Below, one piece after another: positions 17,774-25,927 of a DNA stretch of 64,000 nt. The stretch spans positions 114,894 to 178,893 of the forward strand of contig JAZKXO010000097.1 in NCBI GenBank assembly GCA_045611685.1, written 5' to 3'. A program made the translations under genes and the position numbers. Source of the DNA: SIG701 sp045611685 (lineage in GTDB: Bacteria; Bacillota; Clostridia; Oscillospirales; CAG-272). The notes beneath the pieces are model-generated. The model saw nothing but the letters and a program-made list of their open reading frames with translations. It was not told the origin of the DNA and searched no databases. Numbering within the stretch: the first letter of the stretch is position 1; the number at the start of each line of letters is the position of its first letter.

Positions 17774-18640
17774 TTATAAGCGCTGCATCCGCGCCGCATG
17801 GCAAAGGATGACGGAAGCAGCGGTCGAGACGTTCAAAGAGTTTACCTTTCCGTACATCGGAATGGATACGATAAAATCGCTGCGGTCGCGTACAAGCCGG
17901 CTGACGCCCTCGCCCTCACTGCCGAAGACGACAGCGGCACCGACGTTCCAGTCCGTTTCGTAGTACGGCGTGCCGCCCGCCTCGGCGGTAAAGATCCAAA
18001 GGCCCATCTCTTTGAGCTCTTCGATCGTAGATGCGATATTCTGCACCTTGGCGATCGCCATATGCTCAAGCGCACCCGCGGACGCGTTCGTTACGACAGG
18101 GGTGAGTCCGACCGCGCGGCGCTTGGGCAGAATAATACCGTGCGCACCGGCACACTCGGCACAGCGGATCATGGCACCCAGATTGTGCGGGTCCTCGATG
18201 CCGTCCGCGATCACGATGAGCGGTTTTTCTCCGCGCTCGCGCGCGATATTTACAATTTCCTCGACGGTAACGTACTGTTTTTCCGCCGCCATGGCAACTA
18301 CGCCCTGATGATGCGCGCCCATCGTCATATTATCGAGCTTCTGCGCATCAACCTCGATCACCGGAACGCCGAGACGGATCGCCTCCGCCACGATGACGGT
18401 TATGGAACCTTCTCTGTCGCCGGCACGAACGAAGATCTTATCGATCGACCGCTCGGATTTGAGAAGCTCTCTGACGGAATTTCGGCCGCAGACAATGTTC
18501 TCGGGCAGAACTGTTTCCTTCCCAGTCTCACTCGTGGGTCTCGGTCCTCGACGGTCGTTCCCGAATCGGGAACCGCCGCGTTTATCATATGTTTTTTTCG
18601 GATAGCCGCCTGCGCGGCCTTTTTCGGAATTATAAGCCAT
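17774..18640 (-). CDS. rlmB: 23S rRNA 2'-O-ribose methyltransferase (TrmH/SpoU family)
   Basis: A 288-residue SPOUT methyltransferase expected to methylate the 2'-OH of G2251 in 23S rRNA using SAM. The basic N-terminal tail is followed by the substrate-binding domain starting at VCGRNSVRELL, then the knotted domain. The three SpoU motifs are visible: ADGIEDPHNLGAMIRCAEC, VFGSEGEGVSRLV and IPMYGKVNSLNVSTAAS. The start is MAYNSE, with GGTGA upstream. A longer frame (to 18691) would begin almost at the transcription start implied by the TATAAT at 18701-18706, so it is disfavoured. It heads the unit containing the P-type ATPase-like gene. Confidence 0.92.
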   Translation of the reverse strand: MAYNSEKGRAGGYPKKTYDKRGGSRFGNDRRGPRPTSETGKETVLPENIVCGRNSVRELLKSERSIDKIFVRAGDREGSITVIVAEAIRLGVPVIEVDAQKLDNMTMGAHHQGVVAMAAEKQYVTVEEIVNIARERGEKPLIVIADGIEDPHNLGAMIRCAECAGAHGIILPKRRAVGLTPVVTNASAGALEHMAIAKVQNIASTIEELKEMGLWIFTAEAGGTPYYETDWNVGAAVVFGSEGEGVSRLVRDRSDFIVSIPMYGKVNSLNVSTAASVILCHAARMQRL

Positions 18641-18700
18641 TTTTTCACCCGGCTGATGCCGGTCCTTTCCGATTTGGGCATAAGGATACATTCTCTGACT

Positions 18701-18706
18701 ATTATA
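18701..18706 (-). promoter_or_regulatory. -10 hexamer upstream of rlmB
   Basis: TATAAT on the minus strand, about 60 bases before the rlmB start. No convincing -35 is visible, so only the -10 element is annotated. Confidence 0.5.
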
Positions 18707-18805
18707 ACATATCTTTTCCGATTTGTATATACATTTTTATTTTTTTATGCCGAAAATTGTCTCCAAAACGAGAAAGTCTTGCCTCGTTTTCCCTGAAAAA
18801 CGGAA

Positions 18806-18835
18806 AAAGGAGATGCGATCATTCGCATCTCCTTT
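18806..18835 (-). terminator. Terminator of the zinc-ribbon gene
   Basis: AAAGGAGATGCGA and TCGCATCTCCTTT form a 13-base-pair stem with a short loop, ending in TTTTTCC on the minus strand. Confidence 0.85.
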
Positions 18836-18875
18836 AATACACCGTGACAATGGTTCTTAAAGAACGGCAGAAAGA

Positions 18876-19154
18876 TTACTGCTGCTCCTTGATTGCTGCA
18901 AAGCACTCGCTGCAGTAAACCGGTCTGTCATTGCTGGGCTGGAAAGGAACCTTTGCTTCCTTACCGCATCTTGCGCAAACAGTGGTGAACATCTCTCTCT
19001 GCGCCTTGCTGGCGTTCTTACGAGCGTCGCGGCAATTCTTGCAACGCTGGGGCTCGTTCTGGAAGCCCTTCTCTGCGTAGAATTCCTGCTCACCTGCGGT
19101 GAATACAAATTCGTTGCCGCACTCTTTGCACGTCAGTGTCTTGTCCTGGTACAT
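18876..19154 (-). CDS. Small zinc-ribbon protein
   Basis: A 92-residue protein with four CxxC-type pairs: CKEC, CKNC, CARC and CSEC. These give two four-cysteine zinc sites. The first half, with TLTCKECGNEFVFTAGEQEF and EPQRCKNCR, matches the probable zinc-ribbon family common in Firmicutes. The second half (TTVCARCGKEAKVPFQP, VYCSECF) matches the short CxxC module often fused to it. The start is MYQDKT with GAGG nine bases upstream; longer frames run into the tRNA-like element. Function is unknown. A nucleic-acid or redox role is possible but not shown. Confidence 0.8.
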   Translation of the reverse strand: MYQDKTLTCKECGNEFVFTAGEQEFYAEKGFQNEPQRCKNCRDARKNASKAQREMFTTVCARCGKEAKVPFQPSNDRPVYCSECFAAIKEQQ

Positions 19155-19192
19155 GTTTAAAACCTCGCTTAAAATAAAAGGATAAAATTTTT

Positions 19193-19255
19193 GCCCTCGA
19201 CGGAGTTCAACCGTCACCTTTGGATTACAACGCTCTTGCATTAAGCTATTCGGGC
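19193..19255 (-). other. tRNA-like remnant in the leader of the zinc-ribbon gene
   Basis: Read on the minus strand, this 63-base segment has a perfect T arm (GACGG, loop TTGAACT, CCGTC). It also has a D arm (GCTT...GAGC) preceded by TA at the usual positions 8-9. The acceptor stem keeps only four pairs (GCCC with GGGC). The anticodon region reads TTGTAATCCAA, as if the 5' half of a TTGGA/TCCAA stem had been lost from a tRNA-Thr(TGT)-like sequence. It is too short and mispaired to be a working tRNA. It begins 39 bases before the zinc-ribbon start codon, so it lies in the 5' leader if that gene is transcribed from further upstream. Confidence 0.5.
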
Positions 19256-19303
19256 TTACATATTGAAATGCGCACGAAAATCGGGCACACTAATATCGGG
19301 GAG

Positions 19304-19882
19304 TCAGTTAGAAAGCAAGCCTTTAATCTTAACGCGAATCCGGTACAATGCGTTGCTGACGGATTTCTCCGTCTTTCCAACGTTTCCAGAGATGCATTTC
19401 ACGGACCTGCCGCTGATATACTGCTCAAATATGGAATTTTCGTAAGGCGAAAGGGCACTTCGAATGCGTGCGGTCAAAGCCGCTGCCTCTGCTTGGGATA
19501 CAAGCTCCGAGAGCGGATCTCCTGCCCCGCCGCGCGCGGCGTTTGATTCGCTTTTGCTCTTCGAACGCGCCGCCGATGCGGATTTCCGCAAAAGGGAGAT
19601 AAGGGAATTGCGGATACATATTTTCGCATACAAACCGAACGTAACATCACTCTGCCGTGCATCGTACGATGCCGCGGCGCGATACAGCGCCAAACGCGCT
19701 TCCTGCTCCAAATCCTGCACGGAGATTGCGGAAATGTCCGCCGTATCCTTGAAGGAATCAATGAACCGCTCGCTCATCGAACGGATGAGCGGGGCGTACT
19801 GTTCGGTAAGACTGCTGAAAGCATTTTCGTCTCCGCACGCCACAGCCGTGAGGAGGTCGTGGATTTCTTTAGTCAAAGGCAC
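19304..19882 (-). CDS. Sigma-70 family RNA polymerase sigma factor
   Basis: A 192-residue protein with sigma region 2 (about 15-85), including FSSLTEQYAPLI and the core-binding DLEQEARLALYRAAASYD. A basic linker follows, then a region 4 helix-turn-helix (about 130-190) with SPYENSIFEQYISGRS and KTEKSVSNALYRIRVKIKG. The size and lack of region 3 resemble SigH/ECF-like alternative sigma factors, and the region 2 motif is closer to SigH than to a classical ECF factor. No anti-sigma gene is adjacent. It has its own sigma-A promoter. What it controls cannot be read from the window. Confidence 0.85.
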   Translation of the reverse strand: MPLTKEIHDLLTAVACGDENAFSSLTEQYAPLIRSMSERFIDSFKDTADISAISVQDLEQEARLALYRAAASYDARQSDVTFGLYAKICIRNSLISLLRKSASAARSKSKSESNAARGGAGDPLSELVSQAEAAALTARIRSALSPYENSIFEQYISGRSVKCISGNVGKTEKSVSNALYRIRVKIKGLLSN

Positions 19883-19913
19883 CCACCTTAAATCTTTACA
19901 GATTTATGAATAC

Positions 19914-19941
19914 ATTATATCATAAATCACAAATTTGTCAA
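19914..19941 (-). promoter_or_regulatory. Promoter of the sigma factor gene
   Basis: On the minus strand, consensus TTGACA and TATAAT are separated by 16 bases, about 30 bases upstream of the start codon. Confidence 0.85.
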
Positions 19942-20038
19942 TAGTTAACGAAAAGTTTTTTCATTTTGTATATATTTTGGGCGATAGAATGGGAATTTTT
20001 CGGAGAAATTTTCACTTTTTCAACATTCTTTTTCATTT

Positions 20039-20614
20039 TTATTCAAAAATGTAATTCACGTCTCCGGTGAGAAGCGCCAGTATTCCGCGGTAAATAATCT
20101 CCGGTCTGTCCGCAAAATTCTTCGTGATCCGCTCAAGCCGGCGGCGGTCATCCACGCGGAGATCCACGCCGAGAACCTTTCCGTCTTTGTCCTTGATTGA
20201 GCAGTGATACATAAAGCCTTCGCCCAAAGAATCATAGTTCTGATCGACCGCCGCGCCGAGCCTTTTCAGTGAAAGGTGTCTGAGTGCACTGCGCTCACCC
20301 TGCTCGCGCACGGTGATCATGAGGTTCTCGCCGAGCACGTGCGCGACCTCGCGGCCGGTATCCGTGATCTCAAACTGTTCTTCCCCGTCAGCATCCTCGG
20401 ATAAATGGAGTTGTGCGACATCCTCGCTCGCGCGGGCGATATGGCCGGCATCAAGGAGCTGAAAAAAGCAATCCGCGAAATCGAAAAAGCGGACGATCCC
20501 ATCCTGCACAACGATCGAGCCGATCGTGTTGTAATCGAGCGGATACCCGATTTTATCAAGCAAAAACAGAATAAATATTTTAATTTCGTTTTTATCGCGC
20601 AAGGGAGCCGGCAT
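20039..20614 (-). CDS. DUF4364-family protein
   Basis: A 191-residue protein of the DUF4364 family, widespread in Clostridia and of unknown function. The N-terminal half (EIKIFILFLLDKIGYPLDYN through ITDTGREVAHVL) looks like a winged-helix domain. The C-terminal half (YHCSIKDKDGKVLGVDLRV) is a mixed alpha/beta region. A regulatory role is therefore plausible but unproven. Two in-frame Met codons follow AAGGAGA. The second (MPAPLR) has better spacing (seven bases) and was chosen. It lies downstream of the peptide-binding lipoprotein gene, separated by a terminator. Confidence 0.75.
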   Translation of the reverse strand: MPAPLRDKNEIKIFILFLLDKIGYPLDYNTIGSIVVQDGIVRFFDFADCFFQLLDAGHIARASEDVAQLHLSEDADGEEQFEITDTGREVAHVLGENLMITVREQGERSALRHLSLKRLGAAVDQNYDSLGEGFMYHCSIKDKDGKVLGVDLRVDDRRRLERITKNFADRPEIIYRGILALLTGDVNYIFE

Positions 20615-20650
20615 AGACATTCTCCTTTCCAAAGGCACCGAGGGCAAAAA

Positions 20651-20672
20651 CCGGGAGGTATTTCTACCTCCC
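20651..20672 (-). terminator. Terminator of the peptide-binding lipoprotein gene
   Basis: GGGAGGTA and TACCTCCC form the stem around a TTTC loop, followed by TTTTT on the minus strand (20646-20650). Confidence 0.85.
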
Positions 20673-20718
20673 GATTGAAAACACGCGGTGGTTTAATTGT
20701 TAAGTGTAAGAGAACCGA

Positions 20719-22443
20719 TCAGTCTTCCTCGGGAAGATACGCGGTGTAGTTCTTCAGCTTCATCTGCTTGAATTCGCGGCTTGCGTAGTAGGAGGAACCG
20801 TACCCGGACAGATCGTCGTGGATAAGGAACGCATCCTGAAGGAAGATGAGCGGCATAACGGGCATATCCTCCATGAGTTTTGCTTCTGCCTCATGGAGAG
20901 CAGCAACGCGGTCAGCGGCATTCGCTGCGGCATATGCCTTCTCGATGAGGGCGTCGTATGCATCGTTCTTGTATCCGGTAGCGTGGCCGTATACATCGTA
21001 CGTGGGGGAATCCATGTTCACACCGTTGCCGGAGAATTCAGCGGCAAAGGGAGCAAGGGCCACGAACGCGTCGGGAGCCAGCATCTGCAGATCAAGCGCG
21101 ATCACATCGAAATCACCGGACTGATAACGCTCTGTAATAGCTTCGCTGTAAATATTCTTATCGGTACCTTTTATCTTTGCGGGAGCAACCTCCTCAACGG
21201 TGACCTTAAAGCCGAGAGACTCCCACACGCCTTTCACATAAGCGGCAACGGCAAGATCTGCCTCATTGTTGCGCACGGTGATGGTGAAGGATCCACCCTT
21301 CACGCCGGCCTCGCTAAGAAGCGCTTTGGCACCTGCCACGTCAGCGGCAGCAGCAATCAAGTCGCCGCCGATTTCACGGAAGGACGTGCCGGCAGACGTT
21401 TCGAATACGTTATGGGGGATAAGACCGGTTGCGGCCTTTGCGTATGTAACGATCTTCACAATCTCGTTTCTGTCGATCGCCATAGAAAGCGCGCGGCGGA
21501 CGCGAGCATCGGAGAAGAGCTTATTGTTCGTATTGAAGTAATACGTGTGCGTTGCCAGCTCGTCGGTAATAACGGCTTCGTTCTTATACTGTTCGCGGGA
21601 AGCGAGCGGAATCTCGTCGAGATAGAAGAGCTCGCCTGCCTCAAACTTCTGAAGCTGTGCTGCGGCGTCACCGTAAGAATAATTCGTTACGAGGCGGTAC
21701 GGGATTACGTACTTATCAAGAGGCTCGTTCTTCTCATCGTTCAGATAGTAGTAGCCGGAGCGCTCGAGACGGAGCATTTCGCCTTTATTGATTGCCTTAA
21801 TAGCAAACGGACCGTTCGTTACGATGCTGGAGGCCTGCTTTGCCCAGTGCACGTCACGCTCAACGATATCCTCACGGAGAGGAACGAGTGCGGGTGAGGA
21901 CATAGCGGTAAAGAAACGATCCACGTCGGGCTTCTCATTAAAGTTTACCTGAAGGACGTATACGTCAACAGCGGAGATGCCGACGTCATCAATGGAAACG
22001 TCGCCCATCTTTACCTCACGTGCGTTCGTGATATCGTAAAGAAGTGCTGCGGCTTCGCTTTTGAACGTAGCGTCCAGAATGCGCTTCCACGCATACACGA
22101 AGTCAGCGGCCTGTACGGTACGTCCATCGGTCCACTTCGTGCTGTTCAGCGTGATGAGCATGTACCAGCCGTCATCATCGTTGCCGAGAAGCTCGTACTC
22201 CTTCATAAGCGCCTTTTTCCACTTACCGTTCTCATCAAGATCGGTAAGGCCCTCGTAGACGAGATCGAACACCTGAACCATCGCGTCATCGTTGAAATGA
22301 AGCGCAGGATCAAAGTCAACCATTTCATGGGTCATATAGACATCGATGATCATACCCTTATCGCCTTTTTCAAGCGTGGTACAGCTTGCCAGAGCGCCCA
22401 AAAGCATAACGGCGCAGATCATCAGGGATAAAACTCTTTTCAT
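20719..22443 (-). CDS. Peptide ABC transporter substrate-binding lipoprotein (OppA-like), orphan
   Basis: A 574-residue extracellular lipoprotein. The signal peptide ends in the lipobox LASC, with Cys21 as the acylation site. The body matches family 5 solute-binding proteins: FDLVYEGLTDLDENGKW near the start, KWTDGRTVQAADFVYAWKR, and RRALSMAIDRNEIVK in the middle. Family members bind oligopeptides or related compounds for import. No permease or ATPase gene is nearby, so it must feed a transporter elsewhere or act as a sensor. It is a single-gene unit with clear promoter and terminator. Confidence 0.92.
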   Translation of the reverse strand: MKRVLSLMICAVMLLGALASCTTLEKGDKGMIIDVYMTHEMVDFDPALHFNDDAMVQVFDLVYEGLTDLDENGKWKKALMKEYELLGNDDDGWYMLITLNSTKWTDGRTVQAADFVYAWKRILDATFKSEAAALLYDITNAREVKMGDVSIDDVGISAVDVYVLQVNFNEKPDVDRFFTAMSSPALVPLREDIVERDVHWAKQASSIVTNGPFAIKAINKGEMLRLERSGYYYLNDEKNEPLDKYVIPYRLVTNYSYGDAAAQLQKFEAGELFYLDEIPLASREQYKNEAVITDELATHTYYFNTNNKLFSDARVRRALSMAIDRNEIVKIVTYAKAATGLIPHNVFETSAGTSFREIGGDLIAAAADVAGAKALLSEAGVKGGSFTITVRNNEADLAVAAYVKGVWESLGFKVTVEEVAPAKIKGTDKNIYSEAITERYQSGDFDVIALDLQMLAPDAFVALAPFAAEFSGNGVNMDSPTYDVYGHATGYKNDAYDALIEKAYAAANAADRVAALHEAEAKLMEDMPVMPLIFLQDAFLIHDDLSGYGSSYYASREFKQMKLKNYTAYLPEED

Positions 22444-22516
22444 GGTGTGGATACATCCTCCTCGTGGTTTTATGCGATTCTTTGCGGCAAATATAAAAAT
22501 GCCGATTACTCATTAT

Positions 22517-22545
22517 ATTATAGCACCTCTACAAGAGATAATCAA
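22517..22545 (-). promoter_or_regulatory. Promoter of the peptide-binding lipoprotein gene
   Basis: On the minus strand, TTGATT and TATAAT are separated by 17 bases, about 75 bases upstream of the start. The rest of the 22444-22742 gap holds only the putative sporulation promoter described next. Confidence 0.75.
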
Positions 22546-22679
22546 CAACCTATTGCAATCCGCACAAAACTTTCGGACAGATGCACAATATCAGCGCTGT
22601 TTTTTTGGCAATTTTAACAGAAATCCACTCCTTTTTTGGCTCCGTTTCCTTTCTCAGACGGGATCTTTTTCCCACCTGC

Positions 22680-22708
22680 GCATACGGCTTGAAAAAAAGC
22701 GGATACTG
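22680..22708 (+). promoter_or_regulatory. Possible forespore (sigma-G/F-type) promoter of gpr-spoIIP
   Basis: GCATAC and GATACTG, 16 bases apart, resemble the GNATA/CATACTA elements used by forespore sigma factors. No sigma-A promoter is visible here. gpr is known to be forespore-expressed in Bacillus, which is why this weak match is listed. Confidence 0.35.
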
Positions 22709-22742
22709 AAAAGAAAAAGCGCCGAGAAAAAGGGGTACACGA

Positions 22743-23627
22743 ATGCACAGATACGAAAGAACGGATCTCGCCTGCGAGCTGCCGAAGGATACGGACAAAA
22801 ACGGCATTATTCACAAAAAAGAGACACACTTCGGCATCGAAACCGAGGAGACGCTCGTCTGCCCGGGCATAGGAGAGGTCTCCTTCGGACGCCCCGCCGG
22901 CAGATACGCAACGCTCCATCTCGGTAAGATCTGGCTGATGGATAAAAAAGAATCGGAACGCGCCGCCGAAGCCACCGCCGCCCTGCTCTTTGATTTTCTC
23001 ACCGAGACGGCAGGCAGAGCGCCGGACGGACATTTTTCCGTTCTCGTCGCGGGGCTCGGCAACCGTTTTATTACGTCGGATTCGATCGGCCCCCGAACGG
23101 TTGATCGAGTCACGGTAACGAATCACGCCGCGGATACGGATTCTTTGCCGTCGCTCCTCGGATGCGCCCGTGTCTCCGCGATTGCACCGGGCGTCGTCGG
23201 TCAAACGGGCATAGAGGCGGCGGCGATCATCAGAGACGCCGCAAAAGCGGCAAGAGCGGATGCGGTCATCGCCGTGGACGCATTGGCGGCACGATCGACG
23301 GCGCGGCTCGGCACTACCGTGCAGATTACGGACACGGGGATCCGCCCGGGATCGGGCATCGGTATGCGGCGCACCGCCGTCACGAAAGAAACTGCAGGCG
23401 TTCCCGTCATCGCGATCGGCGTGCCGACGGCGGTCGATTCCGCCACGCTCGTCTTTGATGCGCTCCGAAAAGCCGATATTGATTTCCCCTCGGACGAGCT
23501 CGTCCGCGTACTGGAGGAAGGACGCAGTTATATCGTTTCTCCGCGCGAGAGCGATCTGATCGCCGATGCCTCGTCTGCTCTTTTGGCAAGAGCGATCAAC
23601 CGCGTTTTGACACCGGCGCTGACGTAG
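22743..23627 (+). CDS. gpr: Germination protease GPR (spore protease)
   Basis: A 294-residue aspartic-type protease that degrades small acid-soluble spore proteins during germination. Diagnostic motifs are VAGLGNRFITSDSIGP, AVDALAARSTARLGTTVQI and TDTGIRPGSGIGMRR. Asp113 and Asp179 are 66 residues apart, as are the two essential Asp residues of the Bacillus enzyme. An N-terminal propeptide typical of the zymogen is likely (RTDLACEL). It is followed 64 bases later by spoIIP, the standard gene order in spore formers, and shows that this organism encodes sporulation functions. Confidence 0.96.
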   Translation: MHRYERTDLACELPKDTDKNGIIHKKETHFGIETEETLVCPGIGEVSFGRPAGRYATLHLGKIWLMDKKESERAAEATAALLFDFLTETAGRAPDGHFSVLVAGLGNRFITSDSIGPRTVDRVTVTNHAADTDSLPSLLGCARVSAIAPGVVGQTGIEAAAIIRDAAKAARADAVIAVDALAARSTARLGTTVQITDTGIRPGSGIGMRRTAVTKETAGVPVIAIGVPTAVDSATLVFDALRKADIDFPSDELVRVLEEGRSYIVSPRESDLIADASSALLARAINRVLTPALT

Positions 23628-23691
23628 CGCATACTCCCGTCCGTTTTCGCATATATATGGAGCAAAAACAGGAGCGAAAAAGGAGCACGGC

Positions 23692-24897
23692 ATGACGAAA
23701 ACACATCTCGGCAACACGGAAAAACCGTACCGCGGTCCGATCAACGAAACGGAGCGCCGACTCGTCCTCTACACGCCGCCCGCAAAGAGGAAGGGAACAC
23801 CGACCCGGCATCGGATTCTTTCCTTTGCGTGTGCGTTTTTCTGCGTGTTTTCGGCGGCGCTCGGCGGGATCAACACGGCGACGTACGTCCAGCGGACGAG
23901 CATGGAGGGGATCGTCCTCCGCCTTGGGAATTTCGCCCTCTTCGGGCTCGGAACAATAACCGTTCAAAAGGAAAAACCGCCCCAGAACTTCCCGTTAACC
24001 GACGTTCCCGACGAGCCGGAGACACTCCCTCCGTCAGAGAGTGCGGACGGTGAAACGGCCGAAGATGCACAGACGGTACGGTATCCGATACAGGCGGCAG
24101 ACATCGGCGGCAAAGATCTCCACGCACTTCTGAACGAAACGACGTACGAGCCTGATACCGAGGCACTTCTGTCATCCGCCCTTCCCTTTCCCGATCTCAG
24201 CGAGCATATGAAAAAATACGGTCCCGACGAGCCTTACATTCTCATCCTTCACACACACGGCACGGAAGCATTCGCCCCCGAGGGCACGGATACGTACACC
24301 ATGTCGGATTCGTTCCGCTCGGACGACGTTTCAAAAAACATCGTAGCGGTGGGCGCGGTCATGGCAGAAACGTTCGAGCGTGCCGGTATCCCCGTCATCC
24401 ACGTAACGGAGATGTTTGATGAGCAATCCTATCAGGATTCGTACAGCCGCGCGGCGGCAGCGATCCGCGAATACATAAAGGAGTACCCCTCCATACAGAT
24501 CGTGCTTGACGTACACCGCGATTCCATAATCCGTGCAGACATGACAAAAATCCGCCCCGTTACAACGATCGACGGCAAAGACACCGCGCAGTTCATGACC
24601 GTTGTCGGGACGGATTTCAAAGGGGCGAATCACCCCGATTGGACGAAAAATCTCAGTTTTGCTCTCAAGATTCAAGAGAATCTTATGGGACGTGCCGATC
24701 GGTTCGCCCGCACCGTGAATCTGCGCGGGGCGGGATTCAATCAGCAGTACACGAACGGATCGCTTCTCCTTGAGGTGGGGTCGTGCGGCAACACGCTCAC
24801 CGAGGCCAAGCGCGCAGGCGCGCTCGCGGCGATCGCCATCGCCGACGTTGTGAGCGGCGGCAAATGTACGCTCACCGTTTCCGATATTCTCCCGTAA
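23692..24897 (+). CDS. spoIIP: Stage II sporulation protein P
   Basis: A 401-residue cell-wall hydrolase (amidase and endopeptidase) that, with SpoIID and SpoIIM, drives engulfment of the forespore. One membrane helix lies at about residues 40-60. The catalytic domain has the zinc motif HTHGTEAF, VLDVHRDSI and the Glu-bearing LLLEVGSCGNTL. The linker (about 85-150) is acidic and Pro-rich. It lies in an operon with gpr. It ends two bases before the convergent HAD gene, with no visible terminator in between. Confidence 0.95.
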   Translation: MTKTHLGNTEKPYRGPINETERRLVLYTPPAKRKGTPTRHRILSFACAFFCVFSAALGGINTATYVQRTSMEGIVLRLGNFALFGLGTITVQKEKPPQNFPLTDVPDEPETLPPSESADGETAEDAQTVRYPIQAADIGGKDLHALLNETTYEPDTEALLSSALPFPDLSEHMKKYGPDEPYILILHTHGTEAFAPEGTDTYTMSDSFRSDDVSKNIVAVGAVMAETFERAGIPVIHVTEMFDEQSYQDSYSRAAAAIREYIKEYPSIQIVLDVHRDSIIRADMTKIRPVTTIDGKDTAQFMTVVGTDFKGANHPDWTKNLSFALKIQENLMGRADRFARTVNLRGAGFNQQYTNGSLLLEVGSCGNTLTEAKRAGALAAIAIADVVSGGKCTLTVSDILP

Positions 24898-24899
24898 GA

Positions 24900-25733
24900 T
24901 CAGCCGAAAAGAAGCTCGTCGACCTCGCCGAGGCTCTCAAAAATCATATCGGGACGCATATCCTCCTCTGCCGCATCGACGTCAGAAAGAGTGCTCTCAC
25001 CCGTGAGAACCAATACAGCGGTAATGCCGTGTTTTTTGCCCGTAGCGATATCCGTATACAGCCGATCGCCGAAGATGCACATATCCGAGCGTTCCACGCC
25101 TGTGATCTCCGAGATCATTTGGGCAGTCTCCGGATAGGGCTTGCCGAAATAGGTAGGCACCGCGCCCGTGGATGCGGTAACGGCGGCGGCGATCGCACCG
25201 CTGTCGGGTATAAACCCGGTCTCCGTAGGGCAGTTGTAATCGGGGTGAGTGGAAAGATACTCCGCGCCGCCCCGTATGAAATCGCAGGCAAGCGTCAGTT
25301 TCTCATAGGTCAGAGTAGTATCAAAGCTCGTAACGACGATATCCGCTTTAGCATTCTTGTCAATCAGTTTTCCCTCTCTGTTCGAGATCATGGGAACGCC
25401 GGCAAGCGTGAACTCGTCCCAAAGCTCTCCCGTCCCGAGAAGATACACCGATTTCCCCGCCCGATTGCGCGTGAGAAACGCGGCGGTAACGTCGCCCGAG
25501 GTCATGATCTCGCCCTCCCCGGGTTCAAAACCGAGGCGGGTGAGTTTCTCATAATAGAACTCCTTTGAGTGGGAGGCATTGTTCGTGAAGAACAAAACGC
25601 GCTGTCCGTTCGCCCGCAGATTTTTGATGAAACGGATCGCGAAATCAAACGGGATTCCCCCGAGGTAGATCGTGCCGTCCATATCGAAAATAAAAAGTTT
25701 TTTCCCCGCTAAAATCTGCCTGTTCGCATCCAT
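24900..25733 (-). CDS. HAD-IIA family sugar phosphatase (NagD-like)
   Basis: A 277-residue cytosolic phosphatase. Motif I FDMDGTIYLGG supplies the nucleophile Asp, motif II TNNAS, and the motif III/IV region GKPYPET with FGDRLYTDI. The large C2 cap between motifs is typical of NagD and 4-nitrophenylphosphatase-like enzymes. Substrate range in the family is broad (sugar phosphates, nucleotides), so no specific reaction is assigned. GGGAGG precedes the start, and a consensus promoter lies upstream. A second family member is at 28141-28926. Confidence 0.9.
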   Translation of the reverse strand: MDANRQILAGKKLFIFDMDGTIYLGGIPFDFAIRFIKNLRANGQRVLFFTNNASHSKEFYYEKLTRLGFEPGEGEIMTSGDVTAAFLTRNRAGKSVYLLGTGELWDEFTLAGVPMISNREGKLIDKNAKADIVVTSFDTTLTYEKLTLACDFIRGGAEYLSTHPDYNCPTETGFIPDSGAIAAAVTASTGAVPTYFGKPYPETAQMISEITGVERSDMCIFGDRLYTDIATGKKHGITAVLVLTGESTLSDVDAAEEDMRPDMIFESLGEVDELLFG

Positions 25734-25781
25734 ACGTTCCTCCCAAGAATCGCTCTTATGTTCAAAAAGTGCGTTTTACAG

Positions 25782-25810
25782 AGTATACCACAAAAGCGAA
25801 AATTTTTCAA
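25782..25810 (-). promoter_or_regulatory. Promoter of the first HAD-IIA gene
   Basis: On the minus strand, TTGAAA and TATACT are separated by 17 bases, about 50 bases upstream of the start. Confidence 0.75.
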
Positions 25811-25857
25811 CCTTTTCCTTTTAGTCACGCCCAACCGCCGAAGGTTTTATAAACAGG

Positions 25858-25886
25858 TTGCTTTCCCATACGAAGTATGCTATAAT
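25858..25886 (+). promoter_or_regulatory. Promoter of the pantothenate kinase gene
   Basis: TTGCTT and TATAAT are separated by 17 bases, about 40 bases upstream of the start codon. Confidence 0.75.
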
Positions 25887-25927
25887 AAGGGAAATGAAAG
25901 TCAAACTGAACCCTCGGGAGGTTTCTC

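Noticed and set aside
15919..17811. A 630-codon open frame antisense to the P-type ATPase-like gene.
   Set aside because: The acidic GAA/GAG repeats of the real gene read as Leu/Phe-rich strings on the opposite strand, giving a false membrane protein.
19193..19255. A functional tRNA gene.
   Set aside because: The acceptor stem has only four pairs and the anticodon arm is truncated, so it cannot fold as a working tRNA; it is listed as a tRNA-like remnant instead.
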